Notes: generated by a model from the letters alone, not told the origin. DNA of 9,592 nt from JBMTVN01 sp046047235 (GCA_046047235.1 JBJOII010000147.1:1-9592); one strand, 5' to 3'; shown: positions 1 through 6,897, numbered from the stretch's first letter. Translations and numbers: made by a program.

Positions 1-308
1 CGCCCCATCGGCGCATGACACCGCGTACACTTGTCCTGAATCACCGCCTCCAACCCCGGACTCCGCTCCAACTCCGTCTCCAGCTTCGCCCGAAATACCG
101 GATCCCGAAACGCATTCGCCATCATCGACCCCTGCCAGTCATGCCAAATCGACACATCCCGCCCCGCCTCATCCACCAACGCACCCGCCCCCTTGCTATG
201 ACAAAATGCACAAGTCTCCGCCGAAAAAAAAATCTCCTCCGCCATTCCGCTCCAGCAACCCACCAGAAACGCACACACCAGTCCAATAAAACCTGGTCTC
301 ATCATCAT
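1..308 (-). CDS. multihaem c-type cytochrome, N-terminal part (continues beyond left edge)
   Basis: No stop codon occurs before the window edge, so only about 102 N-terminal residues are visible. The frame opens with three consecutive ATG codons (308, 305, 302). A GGAAGG Shine-Dalgarno-like run lies just upstream and is best spaced for the third. A hydrophobic signal segment (residues 6-18) ends in LVGC at 15-18, a lipobox, so the mature protein may be an outer-facing lipoprotein; signal peptidase I cleavage after SGMA (20-23) is the alternative. Two covalent haem-binding CXXCH motifs are present, CAFCH at 33-37 and CTRCH at 94-98. The stretch WQGSMMANAFRDP between them resembles PVC and deltaproteobacterial multihaem cytochromes of unknown role, recalled from memory. 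It probably carries electrons in the periplasm. It lies downstream of the PIG-L block in the same orientation, with a broken gene between. Confidence 0.85.
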   Translation of the reverse strand, partial: MMMRPGFIGLVCAFLVGCWSGMAEEIFFSAETCAFCHSKGAGALVDEAGRDVSIWHDWQGSMMANAFRDPVFRAKLETELERSPGLEAVIQDKCTRCHAPMG

Positions 309-380
309 CACCTTCCATTCTATGGCCCTCGGCTCGCCCCCAAACACACGAAGAAAGCCCCGCTCTAAACGGAGTCCCGC

Positions 381-655
381 TTATGCAACCAAAGCCTCCT
401 CAACAGTAATCGGAATGATCAAAAATGAAACCCCTACCCCCCAACACGTTTTGTCCAGTGCTGCCCTCCAATTGCCACGCCAACCCATCCAGCAGGTAGT
501 CTACCCCCTACCCAGACCCAAAAGCCCCCCTTACTCCACCCATCTCAATGGCGCCAGATACAACCCGCCCCAACTCCACTCGCAAAGCCTGATCCGCTCC
601 AACCAAACCCGTCGCCCCAAGGATCAAACCAAAAAAGACCGCTTGGCTTTCTCAT
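381..655 (-). pseudogene. broken short secreted or membrane protein gene
   Basis: An ATG at 655 starts one base after the PIG-L stop, with GAAGGA about eight bases upstream. The frame reads MRKPSGLF and then loses sense. Dropping one T from the T6 run (complement of 631-636) restores a signal-peptide-like continuation, GLILGATGLVGADQALRVEL. That frame meets a TAG at 508-510, continues in the same frame with VDYLLDGLAWQLEGS, and after loss of one G from the G6 run (437-442) ends as SFLIIPITVEEALVA with TAA at 381-383. The repaired product would be about 90 residues. An alternative path around the TAG shifts at the G runs 525-530 and 504-508. What is seen is coding-like sense in pieces behind a good ribosome site. 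Decay of a real gene is inferred; homopolymer sequencing errors are a second explanation. The family is not recognised. Confidence 0.45.
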
Positions 656-656
656 G

Positions 657-1481
657 TCATTTCCTTCTCTTTCCGCCCCCCATGGGAACCTCCAACTCAG
701 CTTCATACCGCGGATCCACCAGATAATCCCCCCCCAACACCTCACGCAAGGGATCGGCACTCTCATCGCAAAAACCATAATGCAAATGCCGACGCCACCC
801 CTCCGCATGACGGAACTTCCGCGACATCCGCCCGACCTCCCGGGAGAAAGCCTCCTGGGTCGCCAAATACGCGTTCATCTTTTGCGAGGTATCCAGCCAT
901 GCCTGCTGACTCTTGTGCGCCGCCAAGGCCAGCGCTTTCTGCTCCATCACCCGCGACGTGTTCACAAACGCCCCCGCCATGACCCGCTGCCGCAAGCTGT
1001 CTCGCAACCCATGCGGCATGGCATGATACAACGTGACCTCCCCTTCCACGGCCAACCTCGCAGGCTGCGTCACAAAATTCGGCATGCCCCGCACAAACGC
1101 AGCCGTCACCGCCAGCCGACACGCGTTCGTGTGATCCTCCATGTAGTCCTGCGGTGACGGCACCAGCAGCACGCTCGGCTTCACCTCCCGAATCACCGCC
1201 GCCAAACGCTTCAACGTCTTCCGCTCATAGTAAATCTCCAGGTCATCCACCAGACTCGGATGAAACACCGCCCCCAAGACGTCCGCCGCAGCCCGCCCCT
1301 CCCGCTTCCTCACCGCCCGTAGTTTCGACGCCGGAACCGTCGCACTCCCGCACGACCCCGAAGCCAGGTTCATCAAATGCGTCTCAAACCCGGCCTGCTT
1401 CAGCAAAACCAACGTCCCCGCCATCATGAATTCCACATCATCCGGATGCGCCCCTATCGCCATCGCCACCCGCCCGCTCAT
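657..1481 (-). CDS. PIG-L / LmbE family zinc-dependent N-deacetylase
   Basis: The 274-residue protein belongs to the GlcNAc-PI de-N-acetylase (PIG-L, LmbE) family, whose members remove acetyl groups from N-acetylated sugars or conjugates using one zinc ion. The family signature AHPDD is at residues 11-15 (His12 and Asp15 are expected zinc ligands, Asp14 the general base). The second signature is DYMEDHTNA at 112-120, with His117 as the third ligand. Length is typical. There is no signal peptide, so it is probably cytoplasmic. Its ATG overlaps the stop of the beta-propeller gene (ATGA), giving translational coupling. A G8 run in the coding strand (728-735) lies near the C-terminus and ends within the GGD of LGGDYLVDP; it could slip. 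The true substrate cannot be read from sequence. Confidence 0.92.
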   Translation of the reverse strand: MSGRVAMAIGAHPDDVEFMMAGTLVLLKQAGFETHLMNLASGSCGSATVPASKLRAVRKREGRAAADVLGAVFHPSLVDDLEIYYERKTLKRLAAVIREVKPSVLLVPSPQDYMEDHTNACRLAVTAAFVRGMPNFVTQPARLAVEGEVTLYHAMPHGLRDSLRQRVMAGAFVNTSRVMEQKALALAAHKSQQAWLDTSQKMNAYLATQEAFSREVGRMSRKFRHAEGWRRHLHYGFCDESADPLREVLGGDYLVDPRYEAELEVPMGGGKRRK

Positions 1482-2920
1482 CGCTCACCCCCGTCCCCCA
1501 ACCGAATGCACGCATAACTCATTGTGTTCACCTTTCCTGACTGTGTTCCCAACAAATCCAGTTTCCACGAGGACCGGTTCCCCGCCCTCATGCTCGCCGT
1601 GAAAAAATCTCCAAAAGACACCTTCAACGGCACTCTCGCCAGCTCCCCCAGGGAACCATCCGGCAGCACTTCCACAACCCAATTCCCCGTCCGATCCCGC
1701 CCCAAAGCATCCACCCCCGAACCCGAGGCATAGTACACCACCCATAACTTTCCATCCGGCGTCACATGAAACCTCCCGCGCCCCGGAACCGCGCCGTCCT
1801 CCCCCTCCTTCAACTCAACCAAAGTCCGCCGCATGACTACCTTGCCATCTCGAACCCGCGCATACTCCAAAGCGTGTCGCTGTTTCTCTCCCGGATAAAA
1901 CCGGTCCCGCAACCGCTCATCCAACGCCCGCTCCGACCAAAGCACGTGCACCACGCCGTCCTCACCCACATGTAAGTCCCCGGGCGTAATCCAGCCGCAC
2001 GTCGATTCCCGACTCGCCACCTCCACCCACTCCCGAAAACCCTCAGTCCGAACATCCGGCGTCCAAGTGAAGAACAACCTCCGGAAATCATAATCCCATT
2101 GCTGCCCCGTCAGCTCCTTCTTGAATGCACGCCATTCCGGGTTCGGCTCAATAATATCGCTGACCCCACAGAAATAAACCGCCCCCTCCACCACCGCCAC
2201 GTTCGGATAACATACCCGAATCGGCTCCGGCTTCGCATACCCCGCACCCCACGGCCACTTCAGTTGCCCCCGCGCACTCCACTCCCCCCGCCGATCCAAA
2301 AATGCCCACTCCGCATGGGTATACCCCACGTTCTGGAACAAAATCAGCTCCCCTCGCTCCCCATCCGCCGCAAAACTCCGATACGAATGCTCCGTGAATT
2401 CAGGCCTGCCCCCCCATTTTGGCAACCAAGGATAGAGCTCATACCCCCTCCTGCTATCCCCTCCAAACCGGAATTCTAAAATCTGCGGCCGAGCCGCCCC
2501 CGAATACTCTCCCAGCGCCAAGGTCGGATTAGCCGATAGCAAAACCCGACCACCCCCAAAAGTCACCAGTGGACTCGGCTCCCGTGTTCGATCCACCTCA
2601 TCCACCAACACCCGCTTCCACCCTCCATCCACCCTCCGTAGTAAAAACCAGCGGCAATTGTTCAATGGCTTCGCTCCCTCCAAGGTCTCCAACCCGCTCG
2701 CGTAAACCTCCTCCCCGTCCCGCACCAAACACGTCGATCCATGACACCACATCGGCCCGGCTCCATTATTAGCCGAATCATACGTATAAACCTCCTCCTC
2801 CACCTCAACCGCCAACTCCAGCCCCGACAACGACACTCCCATCCCGGCCAACATACTCAACCCCCATCGCATCACTCCAACATACACCCCCACCATAAGC
2901 CTTGTTCGTTCAGGGTTCAT
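1478..2920 (-). CDS. secreted sialidase-like (BNR-type) beta-propeller protein
   Basis: A 480-residue protein starting at the ATG at 2920, chosen because GGAGGA (2930-2935) sits nine bases upstream; a GTG at 2950 in the same frame has no such site. A hydrophobic N-terminal segment (about residues 8-33) acts as signal peptide or anchor. The body shows repeated beta-strand and loop patterns of the kind seen in sialidase-fold propellers, such as DGVVHVLWSE near 331-340 and TPDGKLWVVYYAS near 397-409, plus an early NNGAGPMWCHGS (51-62). The class is recalled from PVC genomes, where these proteins are usually annotated as BNR-repeat or hypothetical. No complete sialidase catalytic set (Arg triad, Tyr-Glu pair) could be assigned, so glycosidase activity is uncertain; carbohydrate binding or another hydrolase role is possible. 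It precedes PIG-L with a four-base overlap. Confidence 0.65.
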   Translation of the reverse strand: MNPERTRLMVGVYVGVMRWGLSMLAGMGVSLSGLELAVEVEEEVYTYDSANNGAGPMWCHGSTCLVRDGEEVYASGLETLEGAKPLNNCRWFLLRRVDGGWKRVLVDEVDRTREPSPLVTFGGGRVLLSANPTLALGEYSGAARPQILEFRFGGDSRRGYELYPWLPKWGGRPEFTEHSYRSFAADGERGELILFQNVGYTHAEWAFLDRRGEWSARGQLKWPWGAGYAKPEPIRVCYPNVAVVEGAVYFCGVSDIIEPNPEWRAFKKELTGQQWDYDFRRLFFTWTPDVRTEGFREWVEVASRESTCGWITPGDLHVGEDGVVHVLWSERALDERLRDRFYPGEKQRHALEYARVRDGKVVMRRTLVELKEGEDGAVPGRGRFHVTPDGKLWVVYYASGSGVDALGRDRTGNWVVEVLPDGSLGELARVPLKVSFGDFFTASMRAGNRSSWKLDLLGTQSGKVNTMSYACIRLGDGGER

Positions 2921-2929
2921 CAACGCCGA

Positions 2930-2935
2930 TCCTCC
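2930..2935 (-). promoter_or_regulatory. ribosome binding site deciding the beta-propeller start
   Basis: The minus strand reads GGAGGA at 2935-2930, nine bases before the ATG at 2920. It is one of the strongest Shine-Dalgarno matches in the window and decides this start over the GTG at 2950. Confidence 0.75.
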
Positions 2936-3096
2936 GTCCACCCACACCACCCAGTCAAGCCCACCAAAACGCCACGTATGTCCAAGGTGAGCCCCACGTC
3001 CTCAAGGGTAAAGTCGCGGTGCTTCCGTGTTGCGGCATTCCAAAACCCCAAACTACTCCCCCATCTTTTTGCCCACCCTTCCCCCAAGCCCCAGTG

Positions 3097-3120
3097 TTTC
3101 AGAGTTTCTGTATTTCAGAA
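3097..3120. repeat. three-copy degenerate octamer array
   Basis: Three eight-base units follow each other on the + strand: TTTCAGAG, TTTCTGTA, TTTCAGAA. On the minus strand the consensus is roughly NNCTGAAA. The array is short and degenerate, so it could be chance, but it stands near a clear hexamer array in the same spacer and fits the repeat-rich character of the other large spacer. Confidence 0.4.
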
Positions 3121-3174
3121 CCTGCACATGTCCATCCCTCCGCGTTCTCTGTGCCCTCCTGTTAAACAAACAAA

Positions 3175-3234
3175 CCCGTACACCATCCTCGCTCACGCAT
3201 CGAAATCGCTATCGGGATCGGGATCGCTATCGAA
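3175..3234. repeat. dispersed ATCGNN hexamer element, copy 1
   Basis: Six ATCGNN units fill 3199-3234, with the variable pairs in the order AA, CT, GG, GG, CT, AA, which reads the same in both directions. The 34-base stretch starting at 3175 matches the one starting at 6838 with three mismatches, so the unit is a dispersed element rather than a chance simple repeat. It lies 3' of the hydrolase gene (stop at 3280) on the transcribed side of the operon. No function is known to me; an RNA-level or nucleoid-level role is speculation. Confidence 0.8.
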
Positions 3235-3279
3235 ACGGGCCCTCCGCGAGAAACGCCTGCTCCACTGTCTCCCTTCTCC

Positions 3280-5328
3280 TCAATCCGCTCTCCCGCGGCC
3301 GCGCCCCATCGCGGCCGCATACACTTCCGGCAAATCAAACTGTCCCAGCACACCCGGCAACATAACCGACAACGGCCAGCCGCAATCTTCCTCCACCGCA
3401 AGCGCATGATACGATTCCAGCCGCTCCCACAATTGCACATCCTTCACGTGCTCGGATAACAGTGCAGCAAAAGCCGCCGGCACACTCCCCCATCCCTTGC
3501 CCGCCAGATGCACTTCACGGTGTCCACACGCCATCAACCAATCGAGAACACTCAGCACATCATGGGTCTTCTGCCCCACATACGGACGTCCCAACATCAA
3601 CCCATGAATCGCATAGAAATAGTCGCTGCCATACGGATGCAAAAACATGTTCTCCCCGCACGTGTTCGGTTTCGACTCCCCAATGCCCCGCACATCACAT
3701 GCATACAACACTCCTCCACCATGCGATGCCATCCACTCCCGAATCCTGCTTTCCTCCCGCAGCTCCACATCCGCACTGTGATGCGCCACATACAGTAACG
3801 CCGGCCCACTCACCCTCGGTGGAGCAGCCTCCAGCCGTTCCTGCCCCAAGCGATACACTAAAGCCTGCACCCCCGGCTCGGTCTCCACCGCATACGGCGT
3901 CGCAAAGGGCAACGGATACCCATTGTCCCGATGCGACCTCAGCACCCGGAAGTACGGCATCCCCTCCCTGGCCGGAAGTCGCAACGCTTCCTGCACCCGG
4001 TCCCTTAACTCATCCGCCCCCAAAACCGGCCTCTCCAACTTCAGCTTCTCCGCCTTCTCCCGGGTAAATGAAAACACGGACCTCGACCCCAGCGCGGACA
4101 CTTGTCCCTCAATCGTGCACTGCAAGACCACATCCTCCTCCAACACAATGTCATCCTCAGGAGAGAGCTGCTCCCTCCCCGTCCAGCGGTTAAACCACCC
4201 ATACATGGCTTCGCGATTTTCCCGGCTAAAACCATGCGCCGTGGGCCCCGCATAGAATCCAATCCGGTCCTCCGCGCCTAGCAACCGATACAAACGCTTC
4301 AGCCTCTCAAAGGCCTCCCGCGTTCCCCGTACATCAAAAAAGTCCTTCTCCTTCCCCAGCAAAATCACCGGCTTCGGCGCCATCGCCGCAATGAAATCCT
4401 CATGGTCCAACCCCAGCGCAATCGCCCCCGGCGGACATTGCTCGGTATCCGCTGGCAGCTCGTTCTCCAGGTTGTGTCGAAAGGTGGTCACAAAACAACT
4501 CGGAGCCGCCATCGTCCACCGCTCCTCCAAACCGCAGAGCCACGTGGTCATCGTCCCCCCACCCGAATTCCCCGTCACCCCCACATGCGCCGGATCCACC
4601 TCCTCTCTCGTCAGCAAGTAATCCAACGCCCGAATCCCGTCCCACGCCCGCCAGGCTCCAATAAACTCGCCCACCAAAAACTGCTGGTTCCCCGCCAGCA
4701 AATGCTCCCGCACACCCACACCCACACGCGAACCAGCCTCAGCCCCAGGATACTGCAACCGCTCCCCCTGCCCCAACGGATCAAAGATCAATACCACATA
4801 ACCCTGCCGCACCAACCCCTGACAAAACGACTGATACGCACCCTCCGCCTTTCCGTTCGTCGAATGCCCACAGGTCGCCACCACGCCGGGAAACCGACCT
4901 CCCACCCCCTCCGGCACATACACATTCCCCGTCACCAGAAAACCCGGCCGACTCTCAAAGATAAGCTTCTCAATCCGATACCCCTCACGCCGCACCACAC
5001 CTGTAATCCTCGCGTTCAACGGGGTCTTCTCAGGAAACGGACCAAAACACTCGCGAACCCTGGCCCTCACGTCCCGCACATACTGCTCGGCCTCCTCCCC
5101 CGTCCGCAAGGCACCCAACCGCTCCACCCGACGCCACTCCGCCAACCGCACCTGCTCCACGTAAAACTCCTGCACCATCCGCGGAAACCGATTTCGCCCC
5201 CCCGCAGCATCCGCCCCAACCAAAGGAACCCCTCCCAGACCTACACCCCCCAACCCCAACAACATCCGTCCCAGCATCTCCCGACGCGAACACAACCCAC
5301 CTCCGGTATCTCTGCTCAGCGGCTTCAT
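3280..5328 (-). CDS. Tat-exported two-domain alpha/beta hydrolase (acetyl-esterase / prolyl-oligopeptidase-like)
   Basis: A 682-residue protein from the ATG at 5328. A longer TTG-initiated frame (5364) is less likely because MKPLSRDT begins a normal Tat leader, with twin arginines at 15-16 (SRREML) and a Gly/Leu-rich core. The first alpha/beta hydrolase domain (about 100-385) has a canonical nucleophile elbow GNSGG with Ser255, a likely acid Asp329 or Asp332 (KEKDFFD) and His365 (TAHGF). This layout fits the acetyl xylan esterase / dienelactone hydrolase class, so removal of ester groups from carbohydrate outside the cytoplasm is likely. A second hydrolase-like domain (about 490-660) has GKGWG at 610-614 where GxSxG would be, so it appears to lack a nucleophile. 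The C-terminal tail GRGRGRAD is low-complexity and overlaps a GC-rich inverted repeat. RNA may continue into the beta-propeller and PIG-L genes. Confidence 0.85.
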   Translation of the reverse strand: MKPLSRDTGGGLCSRREMLGRMLLGLGGVGLGGVPLVGADAAGGRNRFPRMVQEFYVEQVRLAEWRRVERLGALRTGEEAEQYVRDVRARVRECFGPFPEKTPLNARITGVVRREGYRIEKLIFESRPGFLVTGNVYVPEGVGGRFPGVVATCGHSTNGKAEGAYQSFCQGLVRQGYVVLIFDPLGQGERLQYPGAEAGSRVGVGVREHLLAGNQQFLVGEFIGAWRAWDGIRALDYLLTREEVDPAHVGVTGNSGGGTMTTWLCGLEERWTMAAPSCFVTTFRHNLENELPADTEQCPPGAIALGLDHEDFIAAMAPKPVILLGKEKDFFDVRGTREAFERLKRLYRLLGAEDRIGFYAGPTAHGFSRENREAMYGWFNRWTGREQLSPEDDIVLEEDVVLQCTIEGQVSALGSRSVFSFTREKAEKLKLERPVLGADELRDRVQEALRLPAREGMPYFRVLRSHRDNGYPLPFATPYAVETEPGVQALVYRLGQERLEAAPPRVSGPALLYVAHHSADVELREESRIREWMASHGGGVLYACDVRGIGESKPNTCGENMFLHPYGSDYFYAIHGLMLGRPYVGQKTHDVLSVLDWLMACGHREVHLAGKGWGSVPAAFAALLSEHVKDVQLWERLESYHALAVEEDCGWPLSVMLPGVLGQFDLPEVYAAAMGRGRGRAD
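3295..3318. repeat. paired GCGGCCGC inverted repeat at the hydrolase 3' end
   Basis: Two copies of the self-complementary octamer GCGGCCGC (3295-3302 and 3311-3318) are separated by eight bases. They can form an 8-bp GC-only stem inside the last codons of the hydrolase, 13 bases before its stop. There is no following T tract on the minus strand, so this is not a classical terminator. It might attenuate transcription into the downstream genes or protect the upstream message from 3' decay. Confidence 0.55.
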
Positions 5329-5451
5329 GCCGAACACCCAAACCCAGTAGACCCATTTTGACAACCCGACATTCCAACCCTCACAAGCCCCTTGCAGCCT
5401 ACACCCATCGGCGTAGCATTCCTTTCATCCCCGCAAAATGGAAAGGCTCCC
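5329..5451. promoter_or_regulatory. divergent intergenic region, presumed promoters for hydrolase and oxidoreductase
   Basis: The 123 bases between the two divergent starts must hold at least the oxidoreductase promoter. A TTGACA at 5358-5363 on the + strand is a perfect -35 hexamer, but the bases 16-18 further on match -10 poorly. A second weak pair is TTGCAG (5392-5397) with TAGCAT (5414-5419). A purine-rich GGAAAGG (5440-5446) five bases before the ATG at 5452 is the oxidoreductase ribosome site. No operator-like palindrome stands out. Shared control of the divergent genes is plausible from layout only. Confidence 0.35.
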
Positions 5452-6669
5452 ATGAAAGCTGATTCTTCACCAAAGACCAAAATAACCCGTCGCTCATTCC
5501 TCCAATCTACAGCTCTAACCTCCACCACCTCCCTGCTCATCCTCCCCTCCAAAACGGTCTTCGGCTCCGCAGCCAACGCCAAAATCCAACTCGGACTCAT
5601 CGGCTGCGGCGGTCGCGGCCAATGGATCGCCAACCTCTTCGCCCAAGACGGCCAATACACCTTCACCGCCGGAGCCGATTATTTCCAGGACCGCGTCGAC
5701 GCCTTCAGCACAACTCACAACGTGCCCCCTGCCCGGCGATTCACCGGATTGAGCGGTTATCAACGACTGCTGGATTCCAAGTCAGTCGACGCCGTCGTCA
5801 TCGAAACCCCACCCTACTTCCACCCGCGCCAGGCCAATGACTCGGTTGCAGCAGGCAAACACGTCTTCCTCGCCAAACCCATCGCCGTCGACGCCCCCGG
5901 CTGCCTCACGATCGCCGACGCCGACAAACAGGCCACCGCCAACAACCTCGTCTTCCTCGTCGATTTCCAAACCCGCGCCAGCTCCCACTACCGCGAGGCC
6001 TTCCGCATGCTCCGCAATGGCGATATCGGCCCCCTCGTCATGGTCGAAGCCCACTACCCCTGGCGCGGCGGTGGCCGTAATACACCACCCACCTCACCGG
6101 AAGAACAACTCCGCTCCTGGTACCACGTCCGCGCAATCAGCGGCGACTTCATCGTGGAACAAAGTATCCATGCCCTCGATGTCGCCACCTGGATCACCAA
6201 CACCAACCCCATCGCCGCTGCCGGCACTGGCGGCTTCAAGGTCCGCCCCGAAGGCAGCATCTTCGATCACTTTGCCCTCCACTACCGCTTCCCCAATGAC
6301 CTCACTCTCGCCTTCACCTGCATCCAATCCATACCCGAAGTCAAAGACCAGATCATCGCCCGCGCCTACGGTGCCGACGGTGTCCTCGAAACGGATTACT
6401 ACACGGGCGTCCTCCTCAAGGGAAAAGAAGCCTACCGCGGCGATGAACCCAACCTCTACACCACCGGCGCTCAGACCAATATCCGTGAGTTCGGCGAACA
6501 TATCCGCAACGGAAACTATACCAACCCTACGGTCGCCCCGTCGGTCCGCTCCAACCTCACCGCCGTCCTCGGCCGCGAAGCCGCCTACCACCAGACCTAC
6601 CTCACGCTCGAGGACCTCATCGCCAAAGCAGAAACCCTCGAACCCAACCTCCAAGGCCTAAAGACATGA
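5452..6669 (+). CDS. Tat-exported Gfo/Idh/MocA family oxidoreductase
   Basis: A 405-residue protein from the ATG at 5452, preferred over the upstream in-frame ATG at 5392 because it begins directly with a Tat signal (RRSFL at 13-17, hydrophobic core 21-32) and follows a GGAAAGG site. The nucleotide-binding Rossmann turn is GCGGRG at 51-56. The family Lys motif, usually EKP, is AKP here (141-143), a variant I recall from other exported PVC members. The substrate-side motif EQSIHALD (236-243) provides His240 and Asp243. The C-terminal beta-sheet domain spans about 165-400. The family oxidises or reduces sugars and cyclitols with a bound NAD(P); Tat export fits a protein folded with its cofactor before transport. 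The substrate is not predictable. It is the only + strand gene here and shows the strong C-ending codon preference expected from the strand bias. Confidence 0.92.
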   Translation: MKADSSPKTKITRRSFLQSTALTSTTSLLILPSKTVFGSAANAKIQLGLIGCGGRGQWIANLFAQDGQYTFTAGADYFQDRVDAFSTTHNVPPARRFTGLSGYQRLLDSKSVDAVVIETPPYFHPRQANDSVAAGKHVFLAKPIAVDAPGCLTIADADKQATANNLVFLVDFQTRASSHYREAFRMLRNGDIGPLVMVEAHYPWRGGGRNTPPTSPEEQLRSWYHVRAISGDFIVEQSIHALDVATWITNTNPIAAAGTGGFKVRPEGSIFDHFALHYRFPNDLTLAFTCIQSIPEVKDQIIARAYGADGVLETDYYTGVLLKGKEAYRGDEPNLYTTGAQTNIREFGEHIRNGNYTNPTVAPSVRSNLTAVLGREAAYHQTYLTLEDLIAKAETLEPNLQGLKT

Positions 6670-6671
6670 CC

Positions 6672-6741
6672 GACACCCGACACCCGACACCCGACACCCG
6701 ACACCCGACACCCGACACCCGACACCCGACACCCGACACCC
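6672..6741. repeat. perfect heptanucleotide array (GACACCC)10
   Basis: Ten uninterrupted, identical copies of GACACCC start two bases after the oxidoreductase stop. The opposite strand is (GGGTGTC)10, which has a GGG run every seven bases with four-base loops and so meets the common G-quadruplex pattern. The absence of any mismatch suggests recent expansion or active maintenance. Confidence 0.97.
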
Positions 6742-6755
6742 ATAACCCCACCAAC

Positions 6756-6797
6756 CCATCTCCCATCTACCATCTCCCATCTACCACCTACCATCTC
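6756..6797. repeat. heptanucleotide array CCATCT[C/A], six units
   Basis: Units read CCATCTC, CCATCTA, CCATCTC, CCATCTA, CCACCTA, CCATCTC. The alternation of two variants for four units suggests duplication of a 14-base dimer. The array keeps the seven-base phase of the preceding GACACCC array (84 bases from its start). Confidence 0.92.
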
Positions 6798-6837
6798 CTA
6801 CCACCCCCCTCTCGCGCAAAGCGCCTGTCCCCTAACT

Positions 6838-6897
6838 CCCGCACACCAACCTCGCTCACCCATCGAAATCGAAATCGGGATCGCTATCGGTATCGAA
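6838..6897. repeat. dispersed ATCGNN hexamer element, copy 2
   Basis: Six ATCGNN units at 6862-6897 with variable pairs AA, AA, GG, CT, GT, AA. The leader at 6838-6861 and the first units match copy 1 at 31 of 34 positions. Both copies have exactly six units, the same leader and the same orientation, although one sits inside an operon and the other between convergent genes. Confidence 0.85.

Larger units (their letters stand above)
2921..3279 (-). other. 359-base spacer between hydrolase and beta-propeller genes
   Basis: No credible coding region was found on either strand. The spacer holds the beta-propeller ribosome site (2930-2935), an octamer array (3097-3120) and an ATCGNN element (3175-3234). 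The remainder is C-rich filler on the + strand. Its length suggests that the downstream pair (beta-propeller, PIG-L) may have its own promoter, though no convincing -35/-10 pair was identified. Confidence 0.6.

Noticed and set aside
322..726. A 134-codon + strand frame across the spacer between the cytochrome and PIG-L.
   Set aside because: Composition is that of the other antisense shadows, and it overlaps the minus-strand broken gene and the PIG-L end, which have better ribosome sites and sense.
3175..3234. The hexamer array considered as a CRISPR fragment.
   Set aside because: Units are six bases with no spacers of constant length and no cas genes nearby.
2921..3279. Possible small gene in the spacer upstream of the beta-propeller gene.
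   Set aside because: Minus-strand frames there lack a ribosome site and coherent protein sequence, and the + frames are C-rich shadows.
4402..5361. A 319-codon open frame on the + strand antisense to the hydrolase.
   Set aside because: It is Pro/His/Arg-rich, as expected for the complement of G-rich codons under the strand bias, and lacks any motif; the hydrolase on the other strand has clear catalytic motifs.
5837..6661. A 274-codon + strand frame within the oxidoreductase, offset by one base.
   Set aside because: It is Ser/Pro/Thr-rich shadow of C-rich codons; the overlapping frame has the Rossmann turn and family motifs.
6672..6741. The GACACCC array considered as iterons of a replication origin.
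   Set aside because: No initiator gene, DnaA-box cluster or AT-rich melting region is present nearby.
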